64,000 nucleotides of DNA from Welwitschia mirabilis. Lineage: Eukaryota > Gnetophyta > Gnetopsida > Welwitschiales. Below are positions 1 to 10,339 of the stretch, one piece after another. A program made the position numbers and the translations under genes. The stretch covers positions 270,591,593 through 270,655,592 of the forward strand of contig JBOZIK010000001.1 in the NCBI GenBank assembly GCA_051453625.1. Direction: 5' to 3'. Position 1 is the first letter of the stretch. Each line of letters starts with the position of its first letter. The notes beneath the pieces are model-generated. The model was not told the origin of the DNA and did not search any database. It worked only from the letters and a program-made list of their open reading frames with translations.

Positions 1-484
1 AATAAGACAATTTGACATCCTTGATGAGTTCATCTATAACTAGATGAGATATAAGAATTTTGTTTTCACTATAAGAAGAGGTACTTAGAAATTTCATAAA
101 GATGTTATTTTATTAGGTAAATAGTCCTATACATGAACTCAGCTATAATCTAATCTAAAATTTTTATAATCAACATGTACAATTTCATTAATGATTATCT
201 AAGGTTATTTAAACAAAATATATGGGTATCCTAATAAACTAAGACATTAAGTATTGATTATAAATGACATCTATTCGTAAGTGGATCAGGTATTTCTATG
301 GGTTGGTGGAACATTTGTTAAACATAACTCAGCTATGATATTTAATACATATACGTAATGACTTATTGGCTAAAGAGATAGACATAGATTTTTTGCTAAG
401 TTTGTATAGTTGTCATAAATATGATATAAATCATATAAATTTAATACTCATATTACCTTATAATTCTAAAATTAAAAATTAAGC

Positions 485-931
485 CTAAAAAACATGATCT
501 CCAATGATAACATCACATAAAGGAGTCTTGCCAAGAGCTCTAATTTTACTACCATCTAGAAGCTCAATTACCATGTTATTTCTAGTACTTAATCTTGTAA
601 GTAACCTTTGGAATATAACAAGAGATATGAAGAATCTGTTACTCCTATGTAATAAAATTTTGATAGAAATATTAAACAAGGTATATATAATTTTTAGGAT
701 TACTAATGGCTGATCATCCTTCTTAGATATTAATGAATATAACTTCTTAACATTAAATTTACCTTGTTCTTCATTCTTCTTCTTAAAACAACTTTTCATT
801 TTATGAGGTCCTTTATAATGATAACATCTAGTAGTTTTAGGATCTAAACTTTGTTCCCATAGCAGGCATAACTGTGGGTGTATTTCCTTTTTCATAGGAT
901 TTTCTAACCTCCATTTTATTTGCTTTTCCAA
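485..931 (-). pseudogene. Gag zinc knuckle and retroviral-type protease fragment
   Basis: This is a 148-residue open stretch. Residues 35-48 (RCYHYKGPHKMKSC) resemble the CX2CX4HX4C knuckle of gypsy gag, but the second Cys is Tyr and the spacer is one residue short. Residues 92-107 align with the segment around the protease catalytic Asp (family pattern D-S-G followed by H-S-F-I-S), yet the Asp-Ser-Gly positions read H95-R96-S97, so the protease would be dead. Residues 121-148 (IELLDGSKIRALGK, then VIIGDHVF) match the strand region after the active site in plant gypsy proteases. The start Met is arbitrary, because gag continues upstream in other frames. It is a decayed gag-pol fragment, not a host gene. 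Confidence 0.7.
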
Positions 932-949
932 TGTTATGCTAACTCCTAC

Positions 950-1680
950 CTCTAATTACTCAATTATATCTAAATAAAGGCCTTTTTCTAGCTTGAGTTC
1001 CTCTCTTATCTTGTGGATATCCTCATTTATCTTTGAAATTTCTACTATTATTCAGATATTATTCCATAAGTATTACTTTTCTAAGGCTTTAGCAAACATC
1101 CTTGGTTGAAATAGTTTAACCTAAATCATAGGATGTAGGCCAGCTACCAATCTAAAAATTTTTACCTCTTCCACACTAGCTATTTCTGGTACATATCTTA
1201 CTAACTAGATAAATTTCTTTTCATATAGATCCACTAACATTGATTCCTGCTTAGAGTTATAAAATTCTTCTGCCATAGCATTCTTATAATATTGAAATAT
1301 GTACCTAGCTCAAAATCATCCTTGAAAAACCTTCCATAATAGTCAATTAGGAAAGGTGGGTTATGCTTTTTTTGTGTTCCATCATAAAGTTATATTTCTC
1401 TTGAGCTAATGCACGACTAAAATAGCTTTTTGTTCTTATGAGAAATTAAACAATTCTAGTTCCTTAGTTATAGAAAATAGCCTTGACTCTACTTCAGTTG
1501 CATTACATCCTTCATATGTTAGTGGGTTTATATGTCTAAATTACATCATTAGATTTGGAGTCACATCTTCTTGATTTCTACGATCCTAAAGTTCATCTAT
1601 CAAATGGTCTAAAATTGTCACTAGAGACCTCACATCTAGTGGTGGCTCTGCTCTTATTAGAGCCATTATTCAATCCTGTT
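950..1680 (-). pseudogene. Degenerate gypsy gag (retrotrans_gag-like)
   Basis: The minus-strand translation gives broken but recognisable gag sequence. A stretch near 1180-1300 reads EEFYNSKQESMLVDLYEKKF, then after a stop LVRYVPEIASVEEVKIFRLV and GLHPMI. This follows the plant chromovirus gag pattern of a short-residue tract, a tyrosine-rich E-x-x-F helix, a Y-A-P motif, and a 'F..GL.P.I' end. It lies directly upstream (minus sense) of the zinc-knuckle and protease fragment, the normal gag order. Several stops and frame changes show that it is nonfunctional. The lineage within chromoviruses cannot be fixed from gag alone. Confidence 0.65.
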
Positions 1681-1734
1681 AAGTTTTCTAGTTATAAGTA
1701 ATCAAGATATTAGATTAACCTATCATTCATGTCT

Positions 1735-1752
1735 AGCACTCTAATACCAAAA
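1735..1752 (-). other. Primer-binding-like site (initiator Met type)
   Basis: On the minus strand the sequence TTTTGGTATTAGAGTGC closely follows the plant tRNA-iMet primer site TTTGGTATCAGAGC. It directly follows a possible LTR end (TACTACA on the minus strand, ending at 1753). A second similar site (TGGTATCAAAGC) lies at about 1793-1808. It supports a minus-strand 5' LTR ending at 1753. Confidence 0.5.
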
Positions 1753-3610
1753 TGTAGTAACCTAATTTTCAACACTTAAAATTTTCTTCTAGCTTTGATA
1801 CCATAATGTAATGATAATATAGTTTTCGGATGATCATATCCTAATGCATCCAATATGTATCTTACTAAATAACGTATAGAATCATGATGGATTAACCTAG
1901 GTAAGTAGTATTTTAATCAAGTTACATTTTACGATTGATTATCAGTTGGGCATAATAATACCAAGAGTGAGACTCACTTGACCCATTATGCATAAGTCTA
2001 TATAATGTTATTCTTATATTTATTAAGGTTTATACATTCCCAATTCTTAACTCCTAGAGTATAATGTTGATATGGGTTAAAGATATATAATATTTATAAC
2101 TTATTAAGACAAAATTTAGACACACATGTATTATTATTACAGAGAAATGCTTAATACTAAAACAGAAATTGTAAATTCAAGTTTAGCTATGAATATAATT
2201 TTGAAAATTTTTTTATTACTCTACATAATGATATTCATAAAAATCCGGGATATGTAAGTGATTTTGTTCTTGTAATCCTATAGTATTTAACTCTAATTAT
2301 AATGGATAATAATCCTATATGTATATATATATATATATATCTCACCCAAGATAAACCTAATGTACTAGCAAATATTATGCCTCTTTAAAGAACTAAGATT
2401 TAAAATTATATTTGTGCAGAATAACTTATTCATAACCAAATCAAGGCATACCAAAAGTTTAGACTTTAATGGTTTTGGGATATTTTTCATAAGTATTAAA
2501 CTATTTCTTTTAAATGATTACCTTATTTTATTCTTTAATATTTGTTGTATTGTGTGCCAATTCTATTAGCGTATTCTAAATACCTATGGAATCCATGGTG
2601 CCATTGCTTAATGGCTTCTGCTAACTTATGAAAGTATGAAAGGAGTTGAAGGTGTTTAGTATCTATACATCATACATTATTGACATTTTAACTTAGATCC
2701 ACTTATTAATGCTTAGATGTAAATAAATTTATAGCTTTCCATCATGTGATAAAGAGATTGAGCATAGCATGAGGACATGCTCGCAAGAAATAAGCCTTTG
2801 TCAGGCATTGGGTAAGAATATGAGTATGGCACTTATTATTGGAAGGAAAGGGCATTGGTGTCAGAGAAAGGATTTCGGCAAGCCATGTGAGAGTAGAAAG
2901 TGTGTTCTTATAGGAAAGTTTATATGCTTCACATTAAGAGAGAAGGACAGAGTTGTAGGCCATTGTCATGCAAGAGAGAAGAAGTGTTGCATGAGGATTC
3001 AAATACTATGGGAGGAGATGTAAAGCACTATGAAGAAGAAAGGATGCATAAGAGGAAGAGTGACACAACTGAGCAAGAGATGCGCAAGAGGATAAAATTC
3101 ACTACAAAAGGATATGTGATGCAAGAAAAGAGATGCACGCTACTGCAGGAAGTCACATGCATAAATGCATTAGAAAGAAGAGATATGTGTGGAAGATGTG
3201 ATAAAATACTATAGAAAGAACATACTAGCAAGGACATGCACTATGTAGGAGAAGATGCCTACTGAAGAGTGATTTACATTAAGAATTTAAATCTTTCTTT
3301 GAAATCTAGTTTCAGTTTGAGCNNNNNNNNNNTGGTAGTGGTAATGATTTGTTTAATGCTCTTGTTACATAGAGTGTTGTAGAGGTATTCACCCTCTGTT
3401 ACCTAAGCTTGCATATTCTCAAATGCAAGAATTGGAAAGGTTGCATGAATCATAGATTCTTATCAAGAATGCCTCCACGAGAAACAATATCTCATCTGAT
3501 AATTCCTCTTTGCTTTTAATAATTTTTGATGGCATTCAGATGAATTCTTTTTAAATTTGTGTTAGATGATAAAAGCTTATATTTAGATATGTTGCTTTGG
3601 TTTAATGTCT
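1753..3610. other. Unassigned AT-rich stretch; probable LTR then purine-rich segment
   Basis: The part next to 1753 is probably the 5' LTR of the minus-strand element, but I could not find its outer end. A (TA)n run lies at about 2318-2340. From about 2760 to 3260 the base use changes: G content rises and the plus strand is purine-rich with recurring AAGAGATGC-like words. Open stretches at 2769-3023 and 2900-3214 overlap each other and match nothing I know, so I do not call a gene. A 10-base gap lies at 3323-3332. Confidence 0.5.
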
Positions 3611-3682
3611 AAGGTGGCTAGTGTAACAGAAAGAGGATTAAGGCATTGAGGTTAAGGTCATGGTTTCAAATCCTAGTACCCC
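3611..3682 (+). repeat. Possible tRNA-derived SINE head
   Basis: The segment starts with GGTGGCTAGTGT, resembling a Pol III A box (TRGCNNAGY...GG). It carries GGATTAAGGC and ends with GGTTTCAAATCC, resembling a B box (GGTTCRANNCC) with one extra T. The A-to-B spacing of about 40 bases fits. The acceptor and T stems do not pair well, so it is not a working tRNA. It could be a decayed SINE or a tRNA pseudogene. The downstream 200 bases are AT-rich with no clear SINE tail. Confidence 0.3.
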
Positions 3683-3919
3683 ATTCTTTCACTTAAATTA
3701 TGATAATGATTTTAATGAAATGTAAATACATTTAGTACTTAACATCTAATATATTTTTTAACATTTAATGCTTTTAAGAAATAATGGACTATGTGAAGTC
3801 AAGAAACATAACACATTATTTGAGACATCATAATAACATTATGAATAATATCTAATATGAGAACATTACTAACTTACCTATTTTTTATAGGTAATAATTT
3901 GTTTACCTCTATACTATCA

Positions 3920-5487
3920 TGTAACATAACTTCTTCAAGGTAATTATAACTCCTCTCATAATTAATCTAATAATAATTAAAATTTATGGAATAATAACTT
4001 TCTTTAAAATATCTAGGATTTCTCAACAATTAAGTGTTATCGATATATTTCCAAGAATGTTTCATGAAAAACTTAAACTATATAAATAGAATTCTTGAAT
4101 TAAAATATGTTTATACATTGCTATTAACATGGTCATAAGAAATACTAATAGTAATGATTAATGATCTATCTTCAAAGTATAGAATCTTCACTTTAAAGCT
4201 TAAATACATTGATGTTTTTAAATGCAAAAATTACAAGGAATGTAGCCAAAAATAATATTCTAAGATTTATAGAAATTTAATAAGTAATCATATCCAAGAA
4301 TGGTAAGATTTAATAAGAGAAATATAGCTTTAACTTCTCTTCGCATCATTCCTTAAAGCATTTCTCAAACAATAGGTATGATGTGAGAACTATACCTTTA
4401 TAGTTACAAGTATGATTCATGGCAACATTTGGCAAGGAAAGGTTTTCAACGTCAAGATAAGATTCTCAAGGAAATTGATATATGACCCAAATAAATCAAG
4501 AATTCAATGTCATTAAATCCAATTGCAATGCACAATATGTTCAAATAAAAATTCCAATTTACCTAGTTACAATCATTCAGAGAGTCTCATCTACTCCCTT
4601 TACTTTCTGAAGGAAAAATTTCTTAGCAGACTAGCATATATTAATATAAATCAATAAGATCACTAACTAAAAACATCATGGAAAGGGTCATGATAGAGAG
4701 ATCTTAAGAAAAAACATGGTATTCGAATTACATATAGAATTTACTAGATTTCAATAGTATACAAGATAAATAAGCTTTCAAGGAATGCAAAACATAACAA
4801 TAGAGAGAAATGTAAGAAATAGACAAGAACATTTAAGAATAAATGAGGTCCATAAATCATTCAAGTATGAAATGAAAAAAAAAAAACATAAAACTATACT
4901 CGAAATTAAACAAGGATTCAAGGGCTTCTAAAGATTTTAAGGCTTCTAATCTTTAAGTATTCCAAGCTCCAAGATTAAGATCGCAAGATTTGATGACAAG
5001 AACCTTCCAGGATATGAAATATGAGAGAAATAGAATTCTATTTATAGTAGGAAGTATCAGACAATGAAAGGACACCATAAGGAAGTGGTAGAAGTGGTAG
5101 CAATGATGGAAATGATGTGGTGGAAGTGGTGGAAGGTGCAGAAGTGGTGGAAGTGGTGTGTGGAAGTAGTGGAAGCTATGGAAATGGTCGAAATTCTGTA
5201 ACNNNNNNNNNNTCTACATGTAAATTAAAATAATTTACATACTAGTAATTTCCAGAATTACATTAAAAAACTTTTTCTATAAATAAAATAATTTAGCCAT
5301 GAAAATTAAATCACTAAAATTTTCAATAAGGAAATCATTTAAAATGTGAAGAATTATTGCAAAAAAGTTTTTTAATACAAATTACATCACTAAAAAAATT
5401 AAATTAAATACATATGGCAATCAAACTAGCTTATGACATTAAGGATTATAGAAAAAGTTCTTGAACCTTAAAGATCTTAACATGACA
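3920..5487 (-). repeat. L1-family LTR, minus orientation (copy a)
   Basis: The reverse complement begins TGTCATGTTAAGATCTTTAA at 5487 and is homologous through most of its length to the plus-strand L1 LTRs at 17924-19569 and 34631-35643 plus 51681-52273. Shared landmarks are the words TATAATCCTTAATGTCATAAG near 5455-5430, an array of GTGGAAGTGGTGGAA (plus strand), and a terminal block near 4100-4200. The end is placed at 3920 (plus-strand TGTAACAT) by analogy with the GACATTACA end of copy c. Just outside the end, minus-strand TGATAGTATAGAG could be a decayed primer site. A 10-base gap lies at 5203-5212, and the 5' border touches the gap at 5489. Confidence 0.7.
5092..5200 (-). repeat. Minisatellite in L1 LTR (GTGGAAGTG units on plus strand)
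   Basis: Loose tandem units of GTGGAAGTGGTGGAA and GTGGTAGAAGTGGTAG run for about 110 bases up to the 10-base gap. They are the reverse complement of the CACTTCCAC array in L1 copy b at 18241-18362, in the same place within the LTR. Confidence 0.75.
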
Positions 5488-5488
5488 A

Positions 5489-6089
5489 NNNNNNNNNNNN
5501 NNNNNNNNNNNNNNNNNNNNNNNNNNNNNNNNNNNNNNNNNNNNNNNNNNNNNNNNNNNNNNNNNNNNNNNNNNNNNNNNNNNNNNNNNNNNNNNNNNNN
5601 NNNNNNNNNNNNNNNNNNNNNNNNNNNNNNNNNNNNNNNNNNNNNNNNNNNNNNNNNNNNNNNNNNNNNNNNNNNNNNNNNNNNNNNNNNNNNNNNNNNN
5701 NNNNNNNNNNNNNNNNNNNNNNNNNNNNNNNNNNNNNNNNNNNNNNNNNNNNNNNNNNNNNNNNNNNNNNNNNNNNNNNNNNNNNNNNNNNNNNNNNNNN
5801 NNNNNNNNNNNNNNNNNNNNNNNNNNNNNNNNNNNNNNNNNNNNNNNNNNNNNNNNNNNNNNNNNNNNNNNNNNNNNNNNNNNNNNNNNNNNNNNNNNNN
5901 NNNNNNNNNNNNNNNNNNNNNNNNNNNNNNNNNNNNNNNNNNNNNNNNNNNNNNNNNNNNNNNNNNNNNNNNNNNNNNNNNNNNNNNNNNNNNNNNNNNN
6001 NNNNNNNNNNNNNNNNNNNNNNNNNNNNNNNNNNNNNNNNNNNNNNNNNNNNNNNNNNNNNNNNNNNNNNNNNNNNNNNNNNNNNNNNN
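5489..6089. other. Assembly gap (601 N)
   Basis: Undetermined bases. The L1a LTR border lies right at the left edge, so any polypurine tract of that element is hidden here. Apparent open frames across the Ns have no meaning. Confidence 0.99.
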
Positions 6090-6330
6090 TGTATCTATCA
6101 TATTTATTGAATCAAAGATAAGAGAATAATATTTTAGTTTAATCTATATCTAATTTAAATGAAGTTAACATGGTTGGAAGAAAATAAGATGTTAAAGGAG
6201 TAAATGCTATTTTACTTAGACCTTTCAAATAAATCAATGAAAATATTCAACAATCAAGTGCATGCCCTTATACATCTAACTTTAAACCCCAATCTAGAGT
6301 AATAAGGAATAATGATAAAGATGATGTAGA

Positions 6331-6405
6331 AAGACATAGATGTAACAAACATAAAAAAGCTCTATGTTTTAGATGTTTAATACTTATGGGGAAAAAACAT
6401 CTTAA
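6331..6405 (+). pseudogene. Gag zinc-knuckle-like fragment, chromovirus style
   Basis: A plus-strand frame reads RHRCNKHKKALCFRCLIL, then MGKKHLK and a stop. The core resembles the plant chromovirus gag motif 'KGLCFRCDEKFSPGHRCK', keeping the two Cys of the first half and a Gly/His pair. No protease or reverse transcriptase of the same style is visible before the Athila-like pol begins about 650 bases later. The fragment may come from a separate element joined here, or may be a chance match in AT-rich sequence. Confidence 0.35.
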
Positions 6406-7049
6406 ATAAGAATATCTAAGATATTAAAGAAAGTAAATATTAACCTTTTATTAGTAGATGATATTACATAAGTGTCATCATATGAAAAAATTCCATAAAG
6501 ATATGAGAAAAATCAAAACAAAAATATAGGTAAAAAAGACTTCTTTCCTAGCTTAATAACTAAGTGTTATTATTTAAAAAAACTTCCACCTATGTTTAGA
6601 GATCATACTTTTTCAACTATTCTATGCATTGAAAACAAAATAATAATCAAGCATTATTATGTTTAGGGGATAATGAGAACTTAATTTCATGTTTATATCG
6701 TAAAAACTTGATTTAATATAAATTTAATGAAATAATAATCGTATGACTTGTTAATTATTGAACAAATATTTTTAAAGGAATAGTAGAGGACATTTTGATA
6801 TGATTTGATAAATTCTACTACTGACTTAAATTTATTGTAATAAAAATAAAAGAAAATGTTAAGATATTTTCATTTATTTTTGTAGATCATTCCTTACTGC
6901 TTTGAAATCTTTAATCAACTCTAGGCACAGTGTAGTTAGATGTTGTTTTACAACATGAATATAAAGTTACAAGTTTTTAAAACATAAAGAAGAAATAAAT
7001 AGATGATATTAAACATATTAATTTAATTACAATTGATGAATATAATATT

Positions 7050-8690
7050 TCAAAGTCTTTGTATTTTATTGAAGGACACTAATTACATAGATTATATGGA
7101 AATCTAGCACTTTTATTACATAAGAGCCATAAAAATAAACCAACAAAATGGAGATCAAAATTTGAGCCTTTTTCACATGTACCACAAACTAAATATTCTA
7201 GTGAAAAGAGTAATCAAAATATTTAACTTAAATCTCTCCTTAAAACTCAAAGTATACATGTTTTAGAAGATAGTAACTCTTTTCTTATAATCATCTCTCT
7301 ATCTAGTCATATATGCTAAAATGTTAACATCTTGAGAGGAATATTTAATTAATGCACTATTATACGATGCATACTCAATAATCTAAAGTATTGATTCTAT
7401 CATATTTATTGATAGAATTTACTTAGAAGAAAATTTTAAACCAAGTAAGTAACCTCAACATAGACTTAATCCTAAAATTAAGTCCTTCTGTTACTATACA
7501 ATAGCATTATCTATTTAATTGTTTATTATAAATGGATTAGGCCTACTAAAATTACACCTTAGAAATCTAGAAGTACTATGATTAATAATAAAAATGATAA
7601 GCATATTTTCATAAAAGTAAAAATAGAATGGAGAACATGCATTGGCTATAATAAAATTAAAACTAATAACTAATAAGGATTACTTTCCTTTATCATTTGT
7701 TAATAGAATCTTAAAAATATTAACTAATCATGAGTACCCCTACTTATGAAATGGATATTTAGATTATAAGTAGATATAAATTATTATAAAAGATCATGAA
7801 AATATAAATTTTATATTTTCTTTCGGAACTTTCACTTATACATGTACGCACTTTGAACTATGTAATGCTTTAGCTAATTTTCAACATAATAAAATAAGAA
7901 TATTTTCAAACATAATTGAAAAAATAATAAAATTATTTATGGATGATATTTTTATTTTTGTAGAACTTTAAATCTTATTGGAATCATCTTAAACATGTGC
8001 TTGTATGATGTAAAGAGAAAAAGCTTGTACTTAAATGAAAGAAATTTCATTTTATGATTAATAATGGTTTTGCTTTTGTTAAGATATCAATTTACCAAAA
8101 AGACATGACTCTTAAAGATGAGTATCAAATTTGTATAGTCCTTAGGATACCTTGCTAACATTGCCTTGTATAAATCTAATATCTACTCTTTCATAGTCTC
8201 TTAGCTCATCAATGCTAAGGGGAATGCTTTTATACTTTTATTCCATTCTTAGACTCTATGCTAGAAAATGACTTAGGACCAAGAAACTAATATCATTATT
8301 AGGGTTTCACATCTCTTAAAAGTCATGGCTATTAATAAATAACACTAAATTTGTATAATTTCCAAAATACCTAATTAAAAAAATTTAAAATATTTGATAT
8401 CTAAGAATGGAATAAGAATGGAATCTATAGAAGCTTAATTGATTACTCATCTTATCATTCCTAAAACTATTAAAGATGTAAGATAGTTTATTAAATATTC
8501 TAGCTATTATAGAAGATATATTTAATATTTTTCTAAAATATCAAAATCTTTATTCGATCTTCTTTTTAAAAATGCATTACTTAAATGAATTATTAAATAT
8601 CAATATACATTTAAAACTCTAAAATCCTTTCTTATTTTAACATTAATTTTATTATCTTTGATTGATTTATTTCTTTTTAATTGATCTATC
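7050..8690 (+). pseudogene. Athila-like Ty3/gypsy reverse transcriptase, decayed
   Basis: Broken frames carry the full order of an Athila-type reverse transcriptase. Near 7138 KWRSKFEPF matches the linker ahead of the domain. Near 7230-7330 LKSLLKTQSIHVLEDSNSF and LIIISLSSHI match the 'LPSHLKYAFL..LPVIIS' block. At about 7627-7670 EWRTCIGYNKIKTNN matches 'WRVCIDYRKLN'. Then HFELCNALANFQ (7848-7883) matches 'PFGLCNAPATFQ', and LFMDDIFIF (7933-7959) keeps the two catalytic Asp at 7942-7947. Stops are frequent, often at positions where the family has Gln. The domain feeds directly into RNase H, as expected for gypsy pol. The neighbouring plus-strand gag at 15540 belongs to a different copy. Confidence 0.88.
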
Positions 8691-8990
8691 ATGTAAGTAA
8701 TGCTATAGTAGATATGTTAGAAAAAATAAAAGTTAATATCATGTGTTATTTATTATGCAAGGAAGTAATTATAAGCTTCTTAATTTAATTATATATCAAT
8801 AGAAAAAGAGCTTGTAGTTGTGATTATTACCTTGTATAAACTTAGTTTATATATTATAAGTAAAAAAACTATTATTTTTATTGATCATTCTACTCCTAAA
8901 TATCTTTTGACTAATAAGGAATCCAAATCTAGATTCATTAGATACTATTTTAATAATTTAAGCTAGAGATGAAGGATAAGAGGAGGTTTA
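8690..8990 (+). pseudogene. Gypsy RNase H domain, decayed
   Basis: This follows the reverse transcriptase in the same element. The frame near 8750-8930 gives FNYISIEKELVVVI, matching the 'Y..TEKELLAVV' helix with the catalytic-region Glu. It then gives TIIFIDHSTPKYLLTNKESK and SRFIR, matching 'VIVYTDHAALKYLL.KK..KPRLIRW'. The Asp of the TDH motif is kept (IDH). The start of the domain, where 'CDASD' is expected, is not readable. It is inactivated by stops and at least one shift. Confidence 0.82.
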
Positions 8991-9059
8991 TAGAATGTTG
9001 TCACTGATAACTCATTATGTATTATGCATTTATCTTTTTTTATTTAATTTGTATTTATA

Positions 9060-10290
9060 GATGATACATTTCCTAATAAGCATATTTTATCTTTATAAGA
9101 GGAATGATATTATACTAATATTTCCAACTATCATATTACACATATATTATTTAATCATTAAAATGCTTAATATAAGAAGTATTTCTTACATGAAATTAAT
9201 AAGTTCTTTTGGAACAATCCTTATTTATTTAAGTACTATCTTGATTAAATAATTCATATATGCATTTTAAAATATCAAACTTTGAGTGTTTTGAAATTTT
9301 TACATGATGGAATTTGTGGAGGTTACCTTTTTGTAAAAAGAAATTCTCATAAGATTTTATAGTATTAATGTATTAGTCAATTAAATTTAAATATGATTAT
9401 AAATATTACAAATATTTTAATAAATTATAACACGTAGGAATATTAAGAAAAGAGCTTTCAAGTTTTCTTAACACTTCCTCCATCTTTTGGTTATCTATGC
9501 ATACTAGTTTGTGTTGATTCTATTATTAATTGACATAACGTATTCTAATTACAATACATGCTCCTAGACTAGTTGTTAGATTCTTAAAAGGGTACATTTT
9601 ATCTCGATTTAATCTTATTGAAGATCTTATTAGTGATGAAGGAGCTTATTTTCATAATAGAATAATAAACAATCTTCTTTAAAAACATGATAATATGTAT
9701 AAAATTTATACTTCATACCATTTACAAACCAATGATTAAATAGAAGTTACCAACAACTAAGTGAAATGAAATTTGTATGAAAAAATTAATTCTAAAAAAA
9801 AGACTACTTTCTTCACCTCAATAATGCTCTCTGGACTAATTAGACTAACTATAAAACCTCTATTGAAATTCCTTCTTATAGGATTACCTGTAAAAACTCT
9901 TATTTCATTCCTATTAAAAACGAACATAAATATTTTTAAGTAATCAAATAACTTAACTATGACCTTAATAAATATTTATAATTTAGAAAGATTAACCTTC
10001 ATGAAATTAAAGAAATTATAAATTAAGACTATAAAAGTAACATATTCAAAAACAAATAATGAAATATTTTTATGATAAATATATCATTAGAAAAATGTTT
10101 AAATCCTAACGACTTGATTTTGCTTCATGATTTAAGACTATACAAAATTTCTTAAAAATCTTGTATTTAGATTGATGAGTCTATTATAAGTCTCATAACT
10201 ATTTTTTTTCATGGTGCTATCAATATTTCAAGCCTCAAGAGTAGTGACTATTTAAAGTTACTAACTAAATATTCAAAAACTTTTCATTAA
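9060..10290 (+). pseudogene. Gypsy integrase with Athila-type C-terminal tail, decayed
   Basis: The zinc-binding part is seen near 9300-9350 as LHDGICGGYLFVKRNSHKIL, matching 'CHDEPCGGHFADKRTAYKIL'. The catalytic core follows: LPPSFGYLCILVCVDS near 9475-9522 (first Asp region), LISDEGAYFHNRI near 9624-9662 (second Asp), and TSYHLQTND then IEVTNN near 9710-9755 (Glu region). The C-terminal tail ends in FFFHGAINI near 10205-10232, matching the 'PHGAIEI' signature of Athila/Tat integrases. An open frame at 9061-9252 lies in the linker and is not a separate gene. Many stops make this a relic. Confidence 0.87.
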
Positions 10291-10339
10291 TTTATTCTAA
10301 TAGTCTGGGACTTGAATTTTATCTACCTAACCTAGTATT

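Larger units (their letters stand above)
1..1752 (-). mobile_element. Ty3/gypsy element remnant, chromovirus-like, gag-protease end
   Basis: Read on the minus strand, this stretch has the order expected of a gypsy element. A primer-binding-like site sits at about 1735-1752, gag-like sequence at 950-1680, a zinc-knuckle and protease segment at 485-931, and unreadable sequence continues to the window edge. Reverse transcriptase and integrase would lie to the left of the window. The gag style (short tracts like those before a CCHC knuckle) and the initiator-Met type primer site point to a chromovirus-like lineage. The frames hold many stops and shifts, so it is a relic. Positions 1-484 should follow the protease, but I see no motif there. 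Confidence 0.7.

Noticed and set aside
3028-3237. Ser/Cys/Leu-rich minus-strand frame with signal-peptide look
   Set aside because: Shadow of the purine-rich segment; no independent support.
5439-6129. Long open frames of 220-222 residues
   Set aside because: Nearly all residues are undetermined because they cross the 601-N gap.
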